DNA of 42,818 nt from SIG299 sp051880375 (GTDB lineage: Bacteria; Bacillota; Clostridia; Lachnospirales; Lachnospiraceae): assembly GCA_051880375.1 (NCBI GenBank), contig JBJENV010000082.1, forward strand, positions 1 through 42,818, in the 5' to 3' direction. Both the position numbers and the translations under genes were made by a program. Positions 25,501 through 32,552 of the stretch are shown in pieces. Within the stretch, counting starts at the first letter, position 1. Each line of letters begins with the position of its first letter. The notes under the pieces were generated by a model. It ran no database searches. It was given only the letters and a program-made list of their open reading frames with translations, and was not told the DNA's origin.

Positions 25501-26549
25501 TATCAAGAGGTACAGCTGTTATCACCTGTGAATCGGTAGATGGCGGTTATCGTGCATTCTGCCTTGTTACAGTAGAAGATCCGTTGATTATGTTGAAGAT
25601 TGATCCGTCGTCTTATCGTCTGGGCTACGGAAAAACGCAAACACTTCGTGCATATCTGGTAAAAGAAGGTGTGGAAATCGGAGATGCCGAGGTAGAATGG
25701 TATTCCTCGGATGACAGTATCTGTACGGTAGATAAGAGCGGAACTATTACCGGTATCAATTACGGTTATGCGACAATTACGGCAGAAACAATCGATGGAA
25801 GCGATATTACGGCAAAATGTGAAGTGCGGGTTGTTCGAGAGGTTACTTCGATTAAGCTCAATCATAGTGCTTTAACCATTATCCAGGGACAAAGTGCGGC
25901 TTTGATTGCAACGGTTCAGCCATCCAATGCAACCTATAAAACCGTAACCTTCAGTGCGGATGATGATTCGATTGTTATGGTAGAGGAAGACGGTGTTATT
26001 ACAGGACTGAAGCCGGGAACAACGATGGTATATGCCAGAGCGAAGGACAACAGCGGAAAGTATGCCATGTGCTATGTGACCGTGATTGCGCCGGTTTCCG
26101 CCACCGGAGTTTCCGTATCGGATACAGAGGTTGTGTTAATGCCGGGGGAAACAAAGTCGATTAGTATTTCGATGCGCCCGAATAATTCAACGGATACAAC
26201 AACGTGGTCTTCCGGAAATGAAGCGGTAGCGACAGTCAGCGGAAACGGTCTGATTACGGCAGTTTCTACCGGAACGACAAACGTTACCGTTATGACAACT
26301 TCCGGAAGAACGGCTGTGGTAAAGGTTACTGTACTGGGACTCAGCAGAGATTATATTGAGATTCCGGTATACACGAAGTATACACGCCTCATTGTGGACG
26401 GAGCAACGACAGGGGTGCGTTGGGATGTAGAGGATACGAGCATTTGTCAGGTGGCAAATGGTGTGATTACTGCCAGAAAAAAAGGCACAACCTATGTAAC
26501 AGCAACAGTAAACGGCAGAACCCTGCGTTGTAAGGTAAAGGTATATTAA
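22575..26549 (+). CDS. Large secreted protein with about nine Big_2 (bacterial Ig-like) domains
   Basis: 1324 residues from the ATG at 22575 with AAAGGA 10 nt upstream; a TTG at 22542 is less likely. A signal peptide (MGKGYKKAISFIMAVCILAG) is followed by a divergent part (about residues 90-500). Then come roughly nine Big_2 domains of 80-90 residues, each with variants of VTWSSSN, VATVDKTGKLTAVKAGTA and CTVTV, and a shorter last module ending at the C-terminus. There is no LPXTG motif, SLH domain or choline-binding repeat, so anchoring is unknown; it may be released or held by the unusual N-terminal part. Similar proteins serve in adhesion or surface layers. A terminator before it and possible operators in the leader suggest separate control. 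It breaks the usual argR-recN link. Confidence 0.88.
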   Translation: MGKGYKKAISFIMAVCILAGSGYTGRMTQTVTVTPVAEMSEETGDGKVAATTEEKPSLLDTVGASFARVSDFLKNRIKVANAAPTTSEWRYVLELTGAIIEQDNTAIMERNEVTVVLNRVNLKGEKDMSVVRSVVFSSDNPDIIRLSQSGTSAKLTAGKPGWAMIRAAIVEEDGTMSSFSAAFLVSAELDRSDSEWKNVGETERVLILDPTLISEYQLKFKNLDPADNSTCVKFSDPNTQGVVLVDANGKLTIQGAGCAQITIKNFANVTITDGNTEQVVVEESKIDIVVLPTGGYQTEDEDAFQKTVDMRVRGEEFVLHTNAMPASRLTWEVYTVKQDGSKGKLITQNDTSLLSYTYDGSSVIFSNVKAGTYRVEAYATKQFENASSNDLPCLTFNVVVELVLSADSAKYLNVGDIYDINKDFNIPDGMFGKLFEIIPDPTTEKVASIDRNTGIVTAHTYGTQTFTLVYKKSDEYGIYTLAEANTINPFTYTIEVLDTLSVDPSSLTIFAGGTYQLVPNQTRPGTVSWECSEYDSQYISVSENGLITALKETPKNYEATVIASQMIDDVKKTATCKVTVQQAVTQITLSPSEVTIGIGEIKSVEAIMIPSGWVDVNLMWQSSNTNVFTIVAVNGPTSAQIKGVAGGTAILTAITDKNVVVGYCAVTVKQPAQKLTLSQDKVTGNMRQTHQLYATISPENTTNQTLLWSSSNKSIVTVDKTGKLTFVKAGTAVITVQSEDNPALIAQCTVTVLQSVAGVELDVDTVEMYTGESKRLTYMVYPSSASNPDVEWTSFNTSVVAVNKEGMLTAKGPGITQVMVMSYDGSYYDICTVIVKQKATGVKMNYSEITMNSGEYFDMEVTITPATSTEANLTWESLNTKVVTVSSTGRITARSVGTAIILVKTESGATSYCTVTVLEAVRSMELDPSELVIDVGETFTIEPVFKPATASNTQVKWGTSDASVAKISAAGTVTGVSRGTAVITCESVDGGYRAFCLVTVEDPLIMLKIDPSSYRLGYGKTQTLRAYLVKEGVEIGDAEVEWYSSDDSICTVDKSGTITGINYGYATITAETIDGSDITAKCEVRVVREVTSIKLNHSALTIIQGQSAALIATVQPSNATYKTVTFSADDDSIVMVEEDGVITGLKPGTTMVYARAKDNSGKYAMCYVTVIAPVSATGVSVSDTEVVLMPGETKSISISMRPNNSTDTTTWSSGNEAVATVSGNGLITAVSTGTTNVTVMTTSGRTAVVKVTVLGLSRDYIEIPVYTKYTRLIVDGATTGVRWDVEDTSICQVANGVITARKKGTTYVTATVNGRTLRCKVKVY

Positions 26550-26584
26550 ATTCGCAAGAGATGAAAAAATAAGGAGGAGCATCA

Positions 26585-28270
26585 TTGTTACACAGCCTGC
26601 ACGTAAAGAATTTTGCAATCATTGATGAGTCGGAGGTAGTATTCCGTAATCACCTGAATATTATGACAGGAGAAACCGGCGCCGGAAAGTCAATTTTAAT
26701 CGGCTCGGTCAATGCGGCGCTTGGTGCCAAGGTATCAAAGGAGGTCATTCGTCAGGGAGCGGAGTATGCACTTGTGGAACTGATTTTCGATCAACTGTCG
26801 GAACAGACAGAAGCAACGCTGCGGCAAATGGATATTATCCCTGAGGATGGAATGTTAATTTTATCCAGAAAAATTATGGACAGTGGAAAGTCAATTTGCA
26901 AAATCAACGGGGAAAGTGTAACAGCCTCTGTATTAAAGGAGGTTGCAGAGCTTCTGATAAATATTCACGGTCAGCAGGAAAATCAGTCTCTGCTTCATAA
27001 GGCGGCGCATTTACAGTTGTTAGACCGTTTTGCGGCAGAAGAGCTGGGAACTTACCCGGAGCAGATGAAGGAAGCATACCGACACTATAAGGAACTAAAA
27101 GAGGAGCTTCTGGCGGAATCCGGCGCCGAAGGAGAAAAGAACAGAGAGACAGCTTATCTGGAATTCGCACTTGAGGAAATTACAGCAGCAAAGCTTATCT
27201 GTGGCGAAGATGAAGAACTGGAAGAAGAGTTCCGCCTTTTATCCAACAGCAGGCAGATAGCGGAAACATTGGCAAATTGTCTTAGATATACCAGAGATGC
27301 GGAGGATAACAATGCGGAAGAGCTGTTGTCCGGCGCAGAACGTCAGCTTGCCAAAATTGCGGACTACAATAAAGAACTTTCCGGGCTGCAGGAGCTTCTT
27401 TCAGAAACAGAGTCGATGCTATCGGAATTTAATCGTCGTGCCGAAACCTTTGCAGATTCTATGGAGGATTCAAAAGAGCGCTTTGAAGAAGTTGAGGAGC
27501 GCCTTGACCTTATTAATCGGTTAAAGAGTAAGTACGGAAGGACAATAGAAGAAATTAAAGAGTATGCGGCAGAGTGTGAGAAAAAGCTTGAAAAGTATCG
27601 AAACTATGATGAATATTTAGAAACTCTGCGCAGAAACTATGAAAAAGCCGAACAGGAATGCCTTACGCTGTGCAAAAAAATTTCGGATATCCGTAAGGAA
27701 CGCGCCGAAGTGCTGACGAAAGATGTGCGGCAGGCATTGCTGGATTTAAACTTTTCGGAGGTTAAATTTGAGCTTCCTATTGAGAGGACAGAACAGTTTC
27801 ATGCGGATGGCTATGATGCCTGTGAATTTATGATTTCGTTAAATCCGGGAGAACCACTAAAACCGCTTGTTAAAATTGCTTCCGGCGGTGAACTGTCAAG
27901 AATTATGCTGGCAGTAAAGTCGGTGCTTGCAGACAAGGACGAGATTCCGACGCTGATATTTGATGAAATTGATACCGGTATCAGCGGAAGAACTGCACAG
28001 AAGGTATCGGAAAAGCTGGCAAGAATCAGTGCACATCATCAGATTCTTTGTATTACGCATCTGGCTCAGATAGCAGCCATGGCAGATACGCACTTTGTGA
28101 TTGAAAAAAGTGCAGAGGATGGTCGTGTCAAAACACAGATTCGTGAATTAACTAAGGAAGAAACCTGTGAGGAACTGGCAAGAATTTTAGGAGGAGCAAA
28201 GATTACCGATACAGTTTATGAGAATGCAAGAGAAATGAAACAGCTGGCAGACAGCTACAAAAATTATTAG
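26585..28270 (+). CDS. recN: DNA repair protein RecN
   Basis: 561 residues, SMC-like. Walker A GETGAGKS is at residues 29-36 after LHVKNFAIIDESEV, a long coiled-coil middle (about 150-370) contains NIHGQQENQSLL near its start, and the C-terminal ATPase half has ASGGELSRIMLAVK and the Walker B LIFDEIDTGISG (Asp460). RecN gathers broken DNA ends in double-strand break repair. The TTG start at 26585 has AAGGAGGAG upstream. It lies 35 nt after the Big_2 gene and could be read through from it; no LexA box was found close to the start. Confidence 0.97.
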   Translation: MLHSLHVKNFAIIDESEVVFRNHLNIMTGETGAGKSILIGSVNAALGAKVSKEVIRQGAEYALVELIFDQLSEQTEATLRQMDIIPEDGMLILSRKIMDSGKSICKINGESVTASVLKEVAELLINIHGQQENQSLLHKAAHLQLLDRFAAEELGTYPEQMKEAYRHYKELKEELLAESGAEGEKNRETAYLEFALEEITAAKLICGEDEELEEEFRLLSNSRQIAETLANCLRYTRDAEDNNAEELLSGAERQLAKIADYNKELSGLQELLSETESMLSEFNRRAETFADSMEDSKERFEEVEERLDLINRLKSKYGRTIEEIKEYAAECEKKLEKYRNYDEYLETLRRNYEKAEQECLTLCKKISDIRKERAEVLTKDVRQALLDLNFSEVKFELPIERTEQFHADGYDACEFMISLNPGEPLKPLVKIASGGELSRIMLAVKSVLADKDEIPTLIFDEIDTGISGRTAQKVSEKLARISAHHQILCITHLAQIAAMADTHFVIEKSAEDGRVKTQIRELTKEETCEELARILGGAKITDTVYENAREMKQLADSYKNY

Positions 28271-28287
28271 GAATGGAAAGTTTGTAC

Positions 28288-28318
28288 TGGTTTATTTTCA
28301 TACGGCAAAGCCATACTA
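28288..28318 (+). promoter_or_regulatory. Possible sigma-G type promoter before spoIVB
   Basis: CATACTA (28312-28318) matches the sigma-G -10 consensus exactly. At 18 nt upstream stands TGGTTT (28288-28293), only a partial match to the -35 (TGMATA). In B. subtilis spoIVB is read by sigma-F/sigma-G in the forespore. The -10 touches the left arm of the recN terminator. Confidence 0.4.
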
Positions 28319-28346
28319 AGAGAGGACAATGCGTCCTCTCTTTTTT
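28318..28346 (+). terminator. Terminator of recN
   Basis: AAGAGAGGAC (28318-28327) and GTCCTCTCTT (28333-28342) form a 10-bp stem with a 5-nt loop; T residues run on to 28346. It separates recN from spoIVB by only a few bases. Confidence 0.9.
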
Positions 28347-28363
28347 GACGATTGGAGGTAAGT

Positions 28364-29623
28364 ATGAAAAGAACAGTATATCGCCGGATACTTATGGGCT
28401 TGATAGTATGTAACCTGGTGGCGCTTGTCACATATGGATATTTTCTGTTGAAAACAAGTGTGCCGGATGAAATGAAAATTTTACTTGGGCAGGAAGAAGA
28501 ATTTGATTTTTCGCTCCCGATTCATGCAAGCATCAGTGAAGAAGCAGTCGGGGTGCTGTATGTGAATCAGGAGCCATTATCAAAGGAAGATATCAAAATT
28601 GATCTTAGTAATCCGTTTTCCATAAGTTCCAATGAACTGGGACGTTATGAAATCAAACTGACTTTGTTTGGAATCATTCCGATAAAGGATATTGCATTGG
28701 AAGTCATTGAAGAAATGGAGGTCATACCGGGAGGAAGTGTTGTTGGATTACAGGTGGAAACGGATGGAATTCTGGTACTTGGAACAGGAGAAGTGCTTGG
28801 CAGCGACGGAACATATTATGAGCCGGCCGACGGAATGATAAAGAGCGGCGATTATATCATAGAAGTAAACGGAAAAAAGGTCAGCAAAAAGGAAGAATTG
28901 ATAGAGAAAATCGGGAAAAATGCACTTCAGCTTACGATAGAGAGAGACGGAAAAACGAGAAAAGTGACGCTTCAGCCGGTGAAGGACAATACCGGAGAAT
29001 ACAAAATCGGAGTATGGATACGTACCGATACGCAGGGAATCGGGACACTTACCTTTACGACAACAAACGGATACTTCGGGGCACTCGGGCATGGAATTAC
29101 GGATGTGGATACCGGTGTGCTGATGAAGGTGGGGGATGGTTCCATTTATGAGGCGGAGGTTTTGAACATTATCCGCGGAAAGGAAGGAACGCCGGGTGAA
29201 CTGGTCGGAATTATCAGGCGCTCTGCAAATTGCTGCATTGGGACGATTACAAAAAATACGTCACAGGGTATTTTCGGACAGACTGATACAAGGCATACGG
29301 TAACAAATGGTACTATCGCTATCGGTCTGAAACAGGAAATAGAGACCGGTCCGGCTACAATTTTATGTCAGGTGGATTCTAAGGTACAGGAATATGATAT
29401 TGAGATATTAAAAATTGACCTTGGGGCTTCCAGTGGAAACAAAGGTCTTGTCATTCAGATTACGGATGAAGAACTGATTCGGAAAACCGGAGGCATCGTA
29501 CAGGGAATGAGCGGCAGCCCGATTATTCAGAACGGAAAGCTCATCGGCGCTGTCACCCATGTCTTTATCCGCGACTCCACGAAAGGCTACGGCACCTTTA
29601 TTGAAAACATGTTAAAGCAATGA
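28364..29623 (+). CDS. spoIVB: Stage IV sporulation protein B, SpoIVB peptidase (S55 family)
   Basis: 419 residues from the ATG at 28364 with GGAGG 5 nt upstream. A signal anchor (about residues 5-25) is followed by a PDZ domain (ADGMIKSGDYIIEVNGKKVS) and the serine peptidase domain with ALGHGITDVDTG (His near 243) and GMSGSPIIQNGKLIGAVTHV (from about 382). SpoIVB is secreted from the forespore and triggers sigma-K activation through SpoIVFA. Its place between recN and spo0A is conserved in Firmicutes. Confidence 0.97.
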   Translation: MKRTVYRRILMGLIVCNLVALVTYGYFLLKTSVPDEMKILLGQEEEFDFSLPIHASISEEAVGVLYVNQEPLSKEDIKIDLSNPFSISSNELGRYEIKLTLFGIIPIKDIALEVIEEMEVIPGGSVVGLQVETDGILVLGTGEVLGSDGTYYEPADGMIKSGDYIIEVNGKKVSKKEELIEKIGKNALQLTIERDGKTRKVTLQPVKDNTGEYKIGVWIRTDTQGIGTLTFTTTNGYFGALGHGITDVDTGVLMKVGDGSIYEAEVLNIIRGKEGTPGELVGIIRRSANCCIGTITKNTSQGIFGQTDTRHTVTNGTIAIGLKQEIETGPATILCQVDSKVQEYDIEILKIDLGASSGNKGLVIQITDEELIRKTGGIVQGMSGSPIIQNGKLIGAVTHVFIRDSTKGYGTFIENMLKQ

Positions 29624-29638
29624 GCTGTGCGGCAAATG

Positions 29639-29690
29639 AAGAGGAGGCAAATTGGTAAGCTTGCTTACGATAATTTGCCTCCTCTTTATT
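29639..29690 (+). terminator. Long terminator hairpin after spoIVB
   Basis: AAGAGGAGGCAAATT (29639-29653) pairs perfectly with AATTTGCCTCCTCTT (29672-29686); an inner GTAAGC/GCTTAC stem extends it. TTATTTG follows. Confidence 0.88.
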
Positions 29691-29695
29691 TGTCA

Positions 29696-29711
29696 TATGG
29701 CGAACGCCATA
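29696..29711 (+). repeat. Small palindrome TATGGCG-AA-CGCCATA
   Basis: A perfect 7-bp inverted repeat with a 2-nt loop, just before the first 37-nt repeat copy; it may be part of the same REP-like element. Confidence 0.7.
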
Positions 29712-29718
29712 CATGAGC

Positions 29719-29755
29719 AAGGAGCGAAGCGGATTGCGAATGTCGCACAGCGGAA
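29719..29755 (+). repeat. 37-nt repeat, left copy next to the gap
   Basis: Identical over 37 nt to 29856-29892. It starts AAGGAGCGAAGCGG and contains the small hairpin TGCGA-ATG-TCGCA. The element is GC-richer than its surroundings and non-coding, resembling REP-type intergenic elements. Confidence 0.85.
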
Positions 29756-29855
29756 NNNNNNNNNNNNNNNNNNNNNNNNNNNNNNNNNNNNNNNNNNNNN
29801 NNNNNNNNNNNNNNNNNNNNNNNNNNNNNNNNNNNNNNNNNNNNNNNNNNNNNNN
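29756..29855. other. Assembly gap of 100 N
   Basis: Exactly 100 unknown bases between two identical 37-nt repeats. The round number suggests a scaffold gap of unknown true length, probably caused by repeat copies. Nothing inside can be annotated. Confidence 0.97.
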
Positions 29856-29892
29856 AAGGAGCGAAGCGGATTGCGAATGTCGCACAGCGGAA
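29856..29892 (+). repeat. 37-nt repeat, right copy next to the gap
   Basis: Same sequence as 29719-29755. Its position directly after the Ns implies that the gap hides either further tandem copies or an insert between two copies. Confidence 0.85.
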
Positions 29893-29929
29893 TTCCTCAT
29901 TCTGTGTTAAGAATTCATAAATTTTCCTT

Positions 29930-29984
29930 ATGTCGAAAAATATTATCAAAAAACAGTTGAAAACATGGAAATTTATGGTATAAT
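29930..29984 (+). promoter_or_regulatory. spo0A promoter with a 0A box
   Basis: TTGAAA (29957-29962), a 16-nt spacer and TATAAT (29979-29984) form a sigma-A promoter 60 nt before the gene. TGTCGAA (29931-29937), followed by AAAA, matches the Spo0A binding core (TGNCGAA) and lies 20 nt before the -35, as expected for autoregulation. I see no convincing sigma-H site. Confidence 0.7.
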
Positions 29985-30043
29985 AAGAGTGTAAATATAT
30001 TCCAAAGCAAAAAATGTGGAAGAAATAATCCAGGGAGGTAACT

Positions 30044-30844
30044 ATGGGAAAGATTAGTGTAGTAATTGCAGACGATAATGTAAGAACAGCAGGAATGTTA
30101 GAAGAAGTGATTAACGCGGACAAGGATATCGAGGTGGTTGGTAAGGCTGAAGATGGAATGGAAGCGTTAGACATGATTAGAGAGAAGGCGCCGGATGTGG
30201 TGCTTTTGGATTTAATTATGCCGAAGTTAGACGGGCTTGGAGTGATGGAACAAGTAAAAAAGGATGTGACACTGAAAAAAGTGCCGTCGTTTATTGTCAT
30301 CACCGGAATTGGACAGGATATGGTAACGGAGAGTGCCTTTGCGCTTGGAGCAAGCTATTATATGCTGAAACCGTTTGATTATAATCTGATTGTTTCAAGA
30401 ATCAAGCAGCTGCGCGGTACGGCAGGCTGTACAAGGAGATTGGAGAATCCGAACGGAAACGCAGAGAACAGAAATGTTTTTCTGGAACGAAATCTGGAGG
30501 CGGATGTTACCAATGTTATACATGAAATCGGTGTTCCGGCACATATCAAGGGATATCAGTATCTGCGTGATGCAATTATGATGTCCGTCAATAATACGGA
30601 AATGTTAAATTCAATTACCAAGCAGCTGTATCCGACGATTGCGAAGCGGCATAAGACAACGCCAAGCCGTGTAGAACGTGCCATACGTCATGCGATTGAA
30701 GTTGCATGGAGCAGAGGAAAGATGGATACGATTGATGAACTGTTTGGCTATACGGTAAATAACGGAAAGGGAAAGCCGACCAATTCAGAGTTCGTCGCTT
30801 TGATTGCAGATAAAATAAGATTGGAATATAAATTACCGGTATAA
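30044..30844 (+). CDS. spo0A: Sporulation master response regulator Spo0A
   Basis: 266 residues. The receiver domain has the acidic pocket ADD (residues 9-11), the phosphoacceptor Asp56 in LLDLIMP and Lys109 in LKPFD. The C-terminal DNA-binding domain shows VTNVIHEIGVPAHIKGYQYL and PSRVERAIRHAIEVAW, the hallmark Spo0A effector helices. Phosphorylated Spo0A starts sporulation and represses growth-phase genes. CAGGGAGG lies 6 nt before the ATG. It has its own promoter and terminator. Confidence 0.98.
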   Translation: MGKISVVIADDNVRTAGMLEEVINADKDIEVVGKAEDGMEALDMIREKAPDVVLLDLIMPKLDGLGVMEQVKKDVTLKKVPSFIVITGIGQDMVTESAFALGASYYMLKPFDYNLIVSRIKQLRGTAGCTRRLENPNGNAENRNVFLERNLEADVTNVIHEIGVPAHIKGYQYLRDAIMMSVNNTEMLNSITKQLYPTIAKRHKTTPSRVERAIRHAIEVAWSRGKMDTIDELFGYTVNNGKGKPTNSEFVALIADKIRLEYKLPV

Positions 30845-30848
30845 ACAC

Positions 30849-30877
30849 TTTCCAATAGCAACAAAATGTGTTAAAAT
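30849..30877 (+). promoter_or_regulatory. Candidate glgA promoter overlapping the spo0A terminator
   Basis: TTTCCA (30849-30854), a 17-nt spacer and TAAAAT (30872-30877). The expected start near 30884 falls inside the left arm of the terminator stem (30873-30887), so its own RNA would lack a full stem and would not be terminated. Confidence 0.45.
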
Positions 30878-30908
30878 GTACGTAAAGGTTTCTTTACGTA
30901 CATTTTTT
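30873..30908 (+). terminator. Terminator of spo0A
   Basis: AAAATGTACGTAAAG (30873-30887) pairs perfectly with CTTTACGTACATTTT (30892-30906) around a GTTT loop, ending in a T-run. Confidence 0.92.
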
Positions 30909-30911
30909 AGT

Positions 30912-30930
30912 TGTGCACCTGGCGTGCACA
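30912..30930 (+). promoter_or_regulatory. Dyad in the glgA leader
   Basis: TGTGCAC (30912-30918) and GTGCACA (30924-30930) form a perfect inverted repeat with a 5-nt spacer, between the spo0A terminator and the glgA ribosome site. It could be an operator or a small leader hairpin. Confidence 0.45.
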
Positions 30931-30951
30931 TTTGCCCATAAGGAGGACATT

Positions 30952-32394
30952 ATGAAAAATATATTGTTTGTTGCCTCGGAATGTGTTCCGTTCATCAAAA
31001 CCGGCGGCCTTGCGGACGTTGCGGGAGAACTGCCAAAGTACATTGATAAAGAAAAGTATGATGTACGCGTGATTCTGCCGAACTACCGTGCAATTCCGGA
31101 AAAATATAAGAAGGAGTTTGTCTACAAAACGCATTTTTACATGGATTTGGGCTGGAGAAGACAATATGTCGGTATTCTCGAAACAAGATTAAACGGCGTT
31201 ACATTCTATCTGGTGGATAATGAGTTCTATTTCAATGGAGACAAGCCTTACGGACAGATTTATGAGGATATTGAAAAGTTCGCATTTTTCTGTCGTGCGG
31301 TGCTTTCGGCGCTTCCTCTGCTTGGCTTCCGTCCGGATTTAATTCACTGCAACGACTGGCAGACAGGTTTAATTCCTGTGTATTTGAAGGACAGCTTTCA
31401 GGCAGGCGGTTTCTATCAGGGAATTAAGAGTATTATGACAATACATAACTTAAAGTTTCAGGGTATCTGGGACATGAAAACGGTAAAAGACATTACCGGC
31501 CTCAGTGATTACTATTTTACATCGGATAAGCTGAAAGTATATAACGATGCAAATTATTTAAAGGGCGGTATCGTTTATGCAGATTATGTAACTACCGTAA
31601 GCGAAACCTACGCAAAGGAAATCCAGACTCCGTTTTACGGAGAAAACCTGGACGGACTGATGCGTGCACGTTCCAACTGCCTCTGCGGTATCGTAAACGG
31701 TATTGATTATGATGAATACAACCCGATGACGGATCAGTATATCAAGTATCCGTTCTCGGCGGCTAACTTCCGAAAGGAAAAGTCCAAAAACAAGAAAGAA
31801 CTGCAGAAAGAGCTTGGTCTTGAAGTAAACGAAAAGAAGTTTACGGTAGGTTTGGTATCCCGTCTGACCGACCAGAAGGGGCTGGATCTCGTAGAGTGTG
31901 TGATGGAAGAGCTTTGCTCCGAGGATATGCAGTTTATTATTCTGGGAACCGGCGATTCGAAGTATGAGAATCTGTTCCGGCATTACGAATGGAAGTACCA
32001 TGACAGAGTTTCCGCAAGCATTTATTACAATAACGAGCGAGCACATCGTATTTACGCATCGTGTGATGCCTTCCTGATGCCTTCGCTGTTTGAGCCGTGC
32101 GGCTTAAGTCAGTTGATGAGTATGAGATATGGCACGATTCCGATTGTAAGAGAAACAGGTGGTTTAAATGATACGGTAGAGCCATATAATGAATATGAGA
32201 GTACCGGTACCGGATTCGGCTTCCGCAACTACAACGCACATGAAATGTTAAATACCGTACGTTACGCAAAGCATATTTACTATGACAAAAAGAGAGAATG
32301 GAACAAGATGGTAGACCGCGCTATGGCGAAGGATTTCTCCTGGGCGGGGTCCGCAAAGAAATATGAAGAGCTGTATGACAGAGTGCTTGGTTAA
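30952..32394 (+). CDS. glgA: Glycogen synthase (ADP-glucose type, GT5)
   Basis: 480 residues from the ATG at 30952 with AAGGAGG upstream; an earlier in-frame ATG at 30913 lies before the ribosome site. It adds glucose from ADP-glucose to glycogen. The KTGGLADV motif with Lys16 binds ADP-glucose, HCNDWQTGLIPVYLK is in the N-terminal half, and SLFEPCGLSQLMSMRYGTIP with the catalytic Glu is in the C-terminal GT-B lobe. No other glg genes are nearby, so it is a lone gene here. Confidence 0.96.
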   Translation: MKNILFVASECVPFIKTGGLADVAGELPKYIDKEKYDVRVILPNYRAIPEKYKKEFVYKTHFYMDLGWRRQYVGILETRLNGVTFYLVDNEFYFNGDKPYGQIYEDIEKFAFFCRAVLSALPLLGFRPDLIHCNDWQTGLIPVYLKDSFQAGGFYQGIKSIMTIHNLKFQGIWDMKTVKDITGLSDYYFTSDKLKVYNDANYLKGGIVYADYVTTVSETYAKEIQTPFYGENLDGLMRARSNCLCGIVNGIDYDEYNPMTDQYIKYPFSAANFRKEKSKNKKELQKELGLEVNEKKFTVGLVSRLTDQKGLDLVECVMEELCSEDMQFIILGTGDSKYENLFRHYEWKYHDRVSASIYYNNERAHRIYASCDAFLMPSLFEPCGLSQLMSMRYGTIPIVRETGGLNDTVEPYNEYESTGTGFGFRNYNAHEMLNTVRYAKHIYYDKKREWNKMVDRAMAKDFSWAGSAKKYEELYDRVLG

Positions 32395-32442
32395 AGGTAT
32401 GACGGAGTGTGTCTTTTGGACACAGGTAAGGTTGCTTATTTA

Positions 32443-32486
32443 GAAGAAAAGGGGATGAAACAGAAAACTGTTCTCCCCTTCTTTTT
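32443..32486 (+). terminator. Terminator of glgA
   Basis: GAAGAAAAGGGGA (32443-32455) pairs with TCCCCTTCTTTTT (32474-32486), with an inner AACAG/CTGTT stem. The right arm ends in T residues. Confidence 0.85.
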
Positions 32487-32490
32487 CGAG

Positions 32491-32523
32491 TTTCCTGCCC
32501 GAAAAGCTTTTTCTGACAGGAAA
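32491..32523 (+). other. Inverted repeat upstream of murE
   Basis: TTTCCTG (32491-32497) and CAGGAAA (32517-32523) enclose an AAAAGCTTTT palindrome. It lies 30 nt before the murE start. I see no clear promoter boxes for murE, so the role is unknown. Confidence 0.4.
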
Positions 32524-32552
32524 TATTACATCGAAAGTGAGGTCATGAAATT

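Noticed and set aside
29719..29892. The paired 37-nt repeats as a CRISPR array
   Set aside because: Only two copies are visible, the spacing is hidden by Ns, no cas gene is nearby, and the repeat looks like an intergenic REP-type element.
29598..30303. Open frames running across the N gap on both strands
   Set aside because: They consist mostly of unknown residues and repeat sequence, and have no ribosome site or family likeness.
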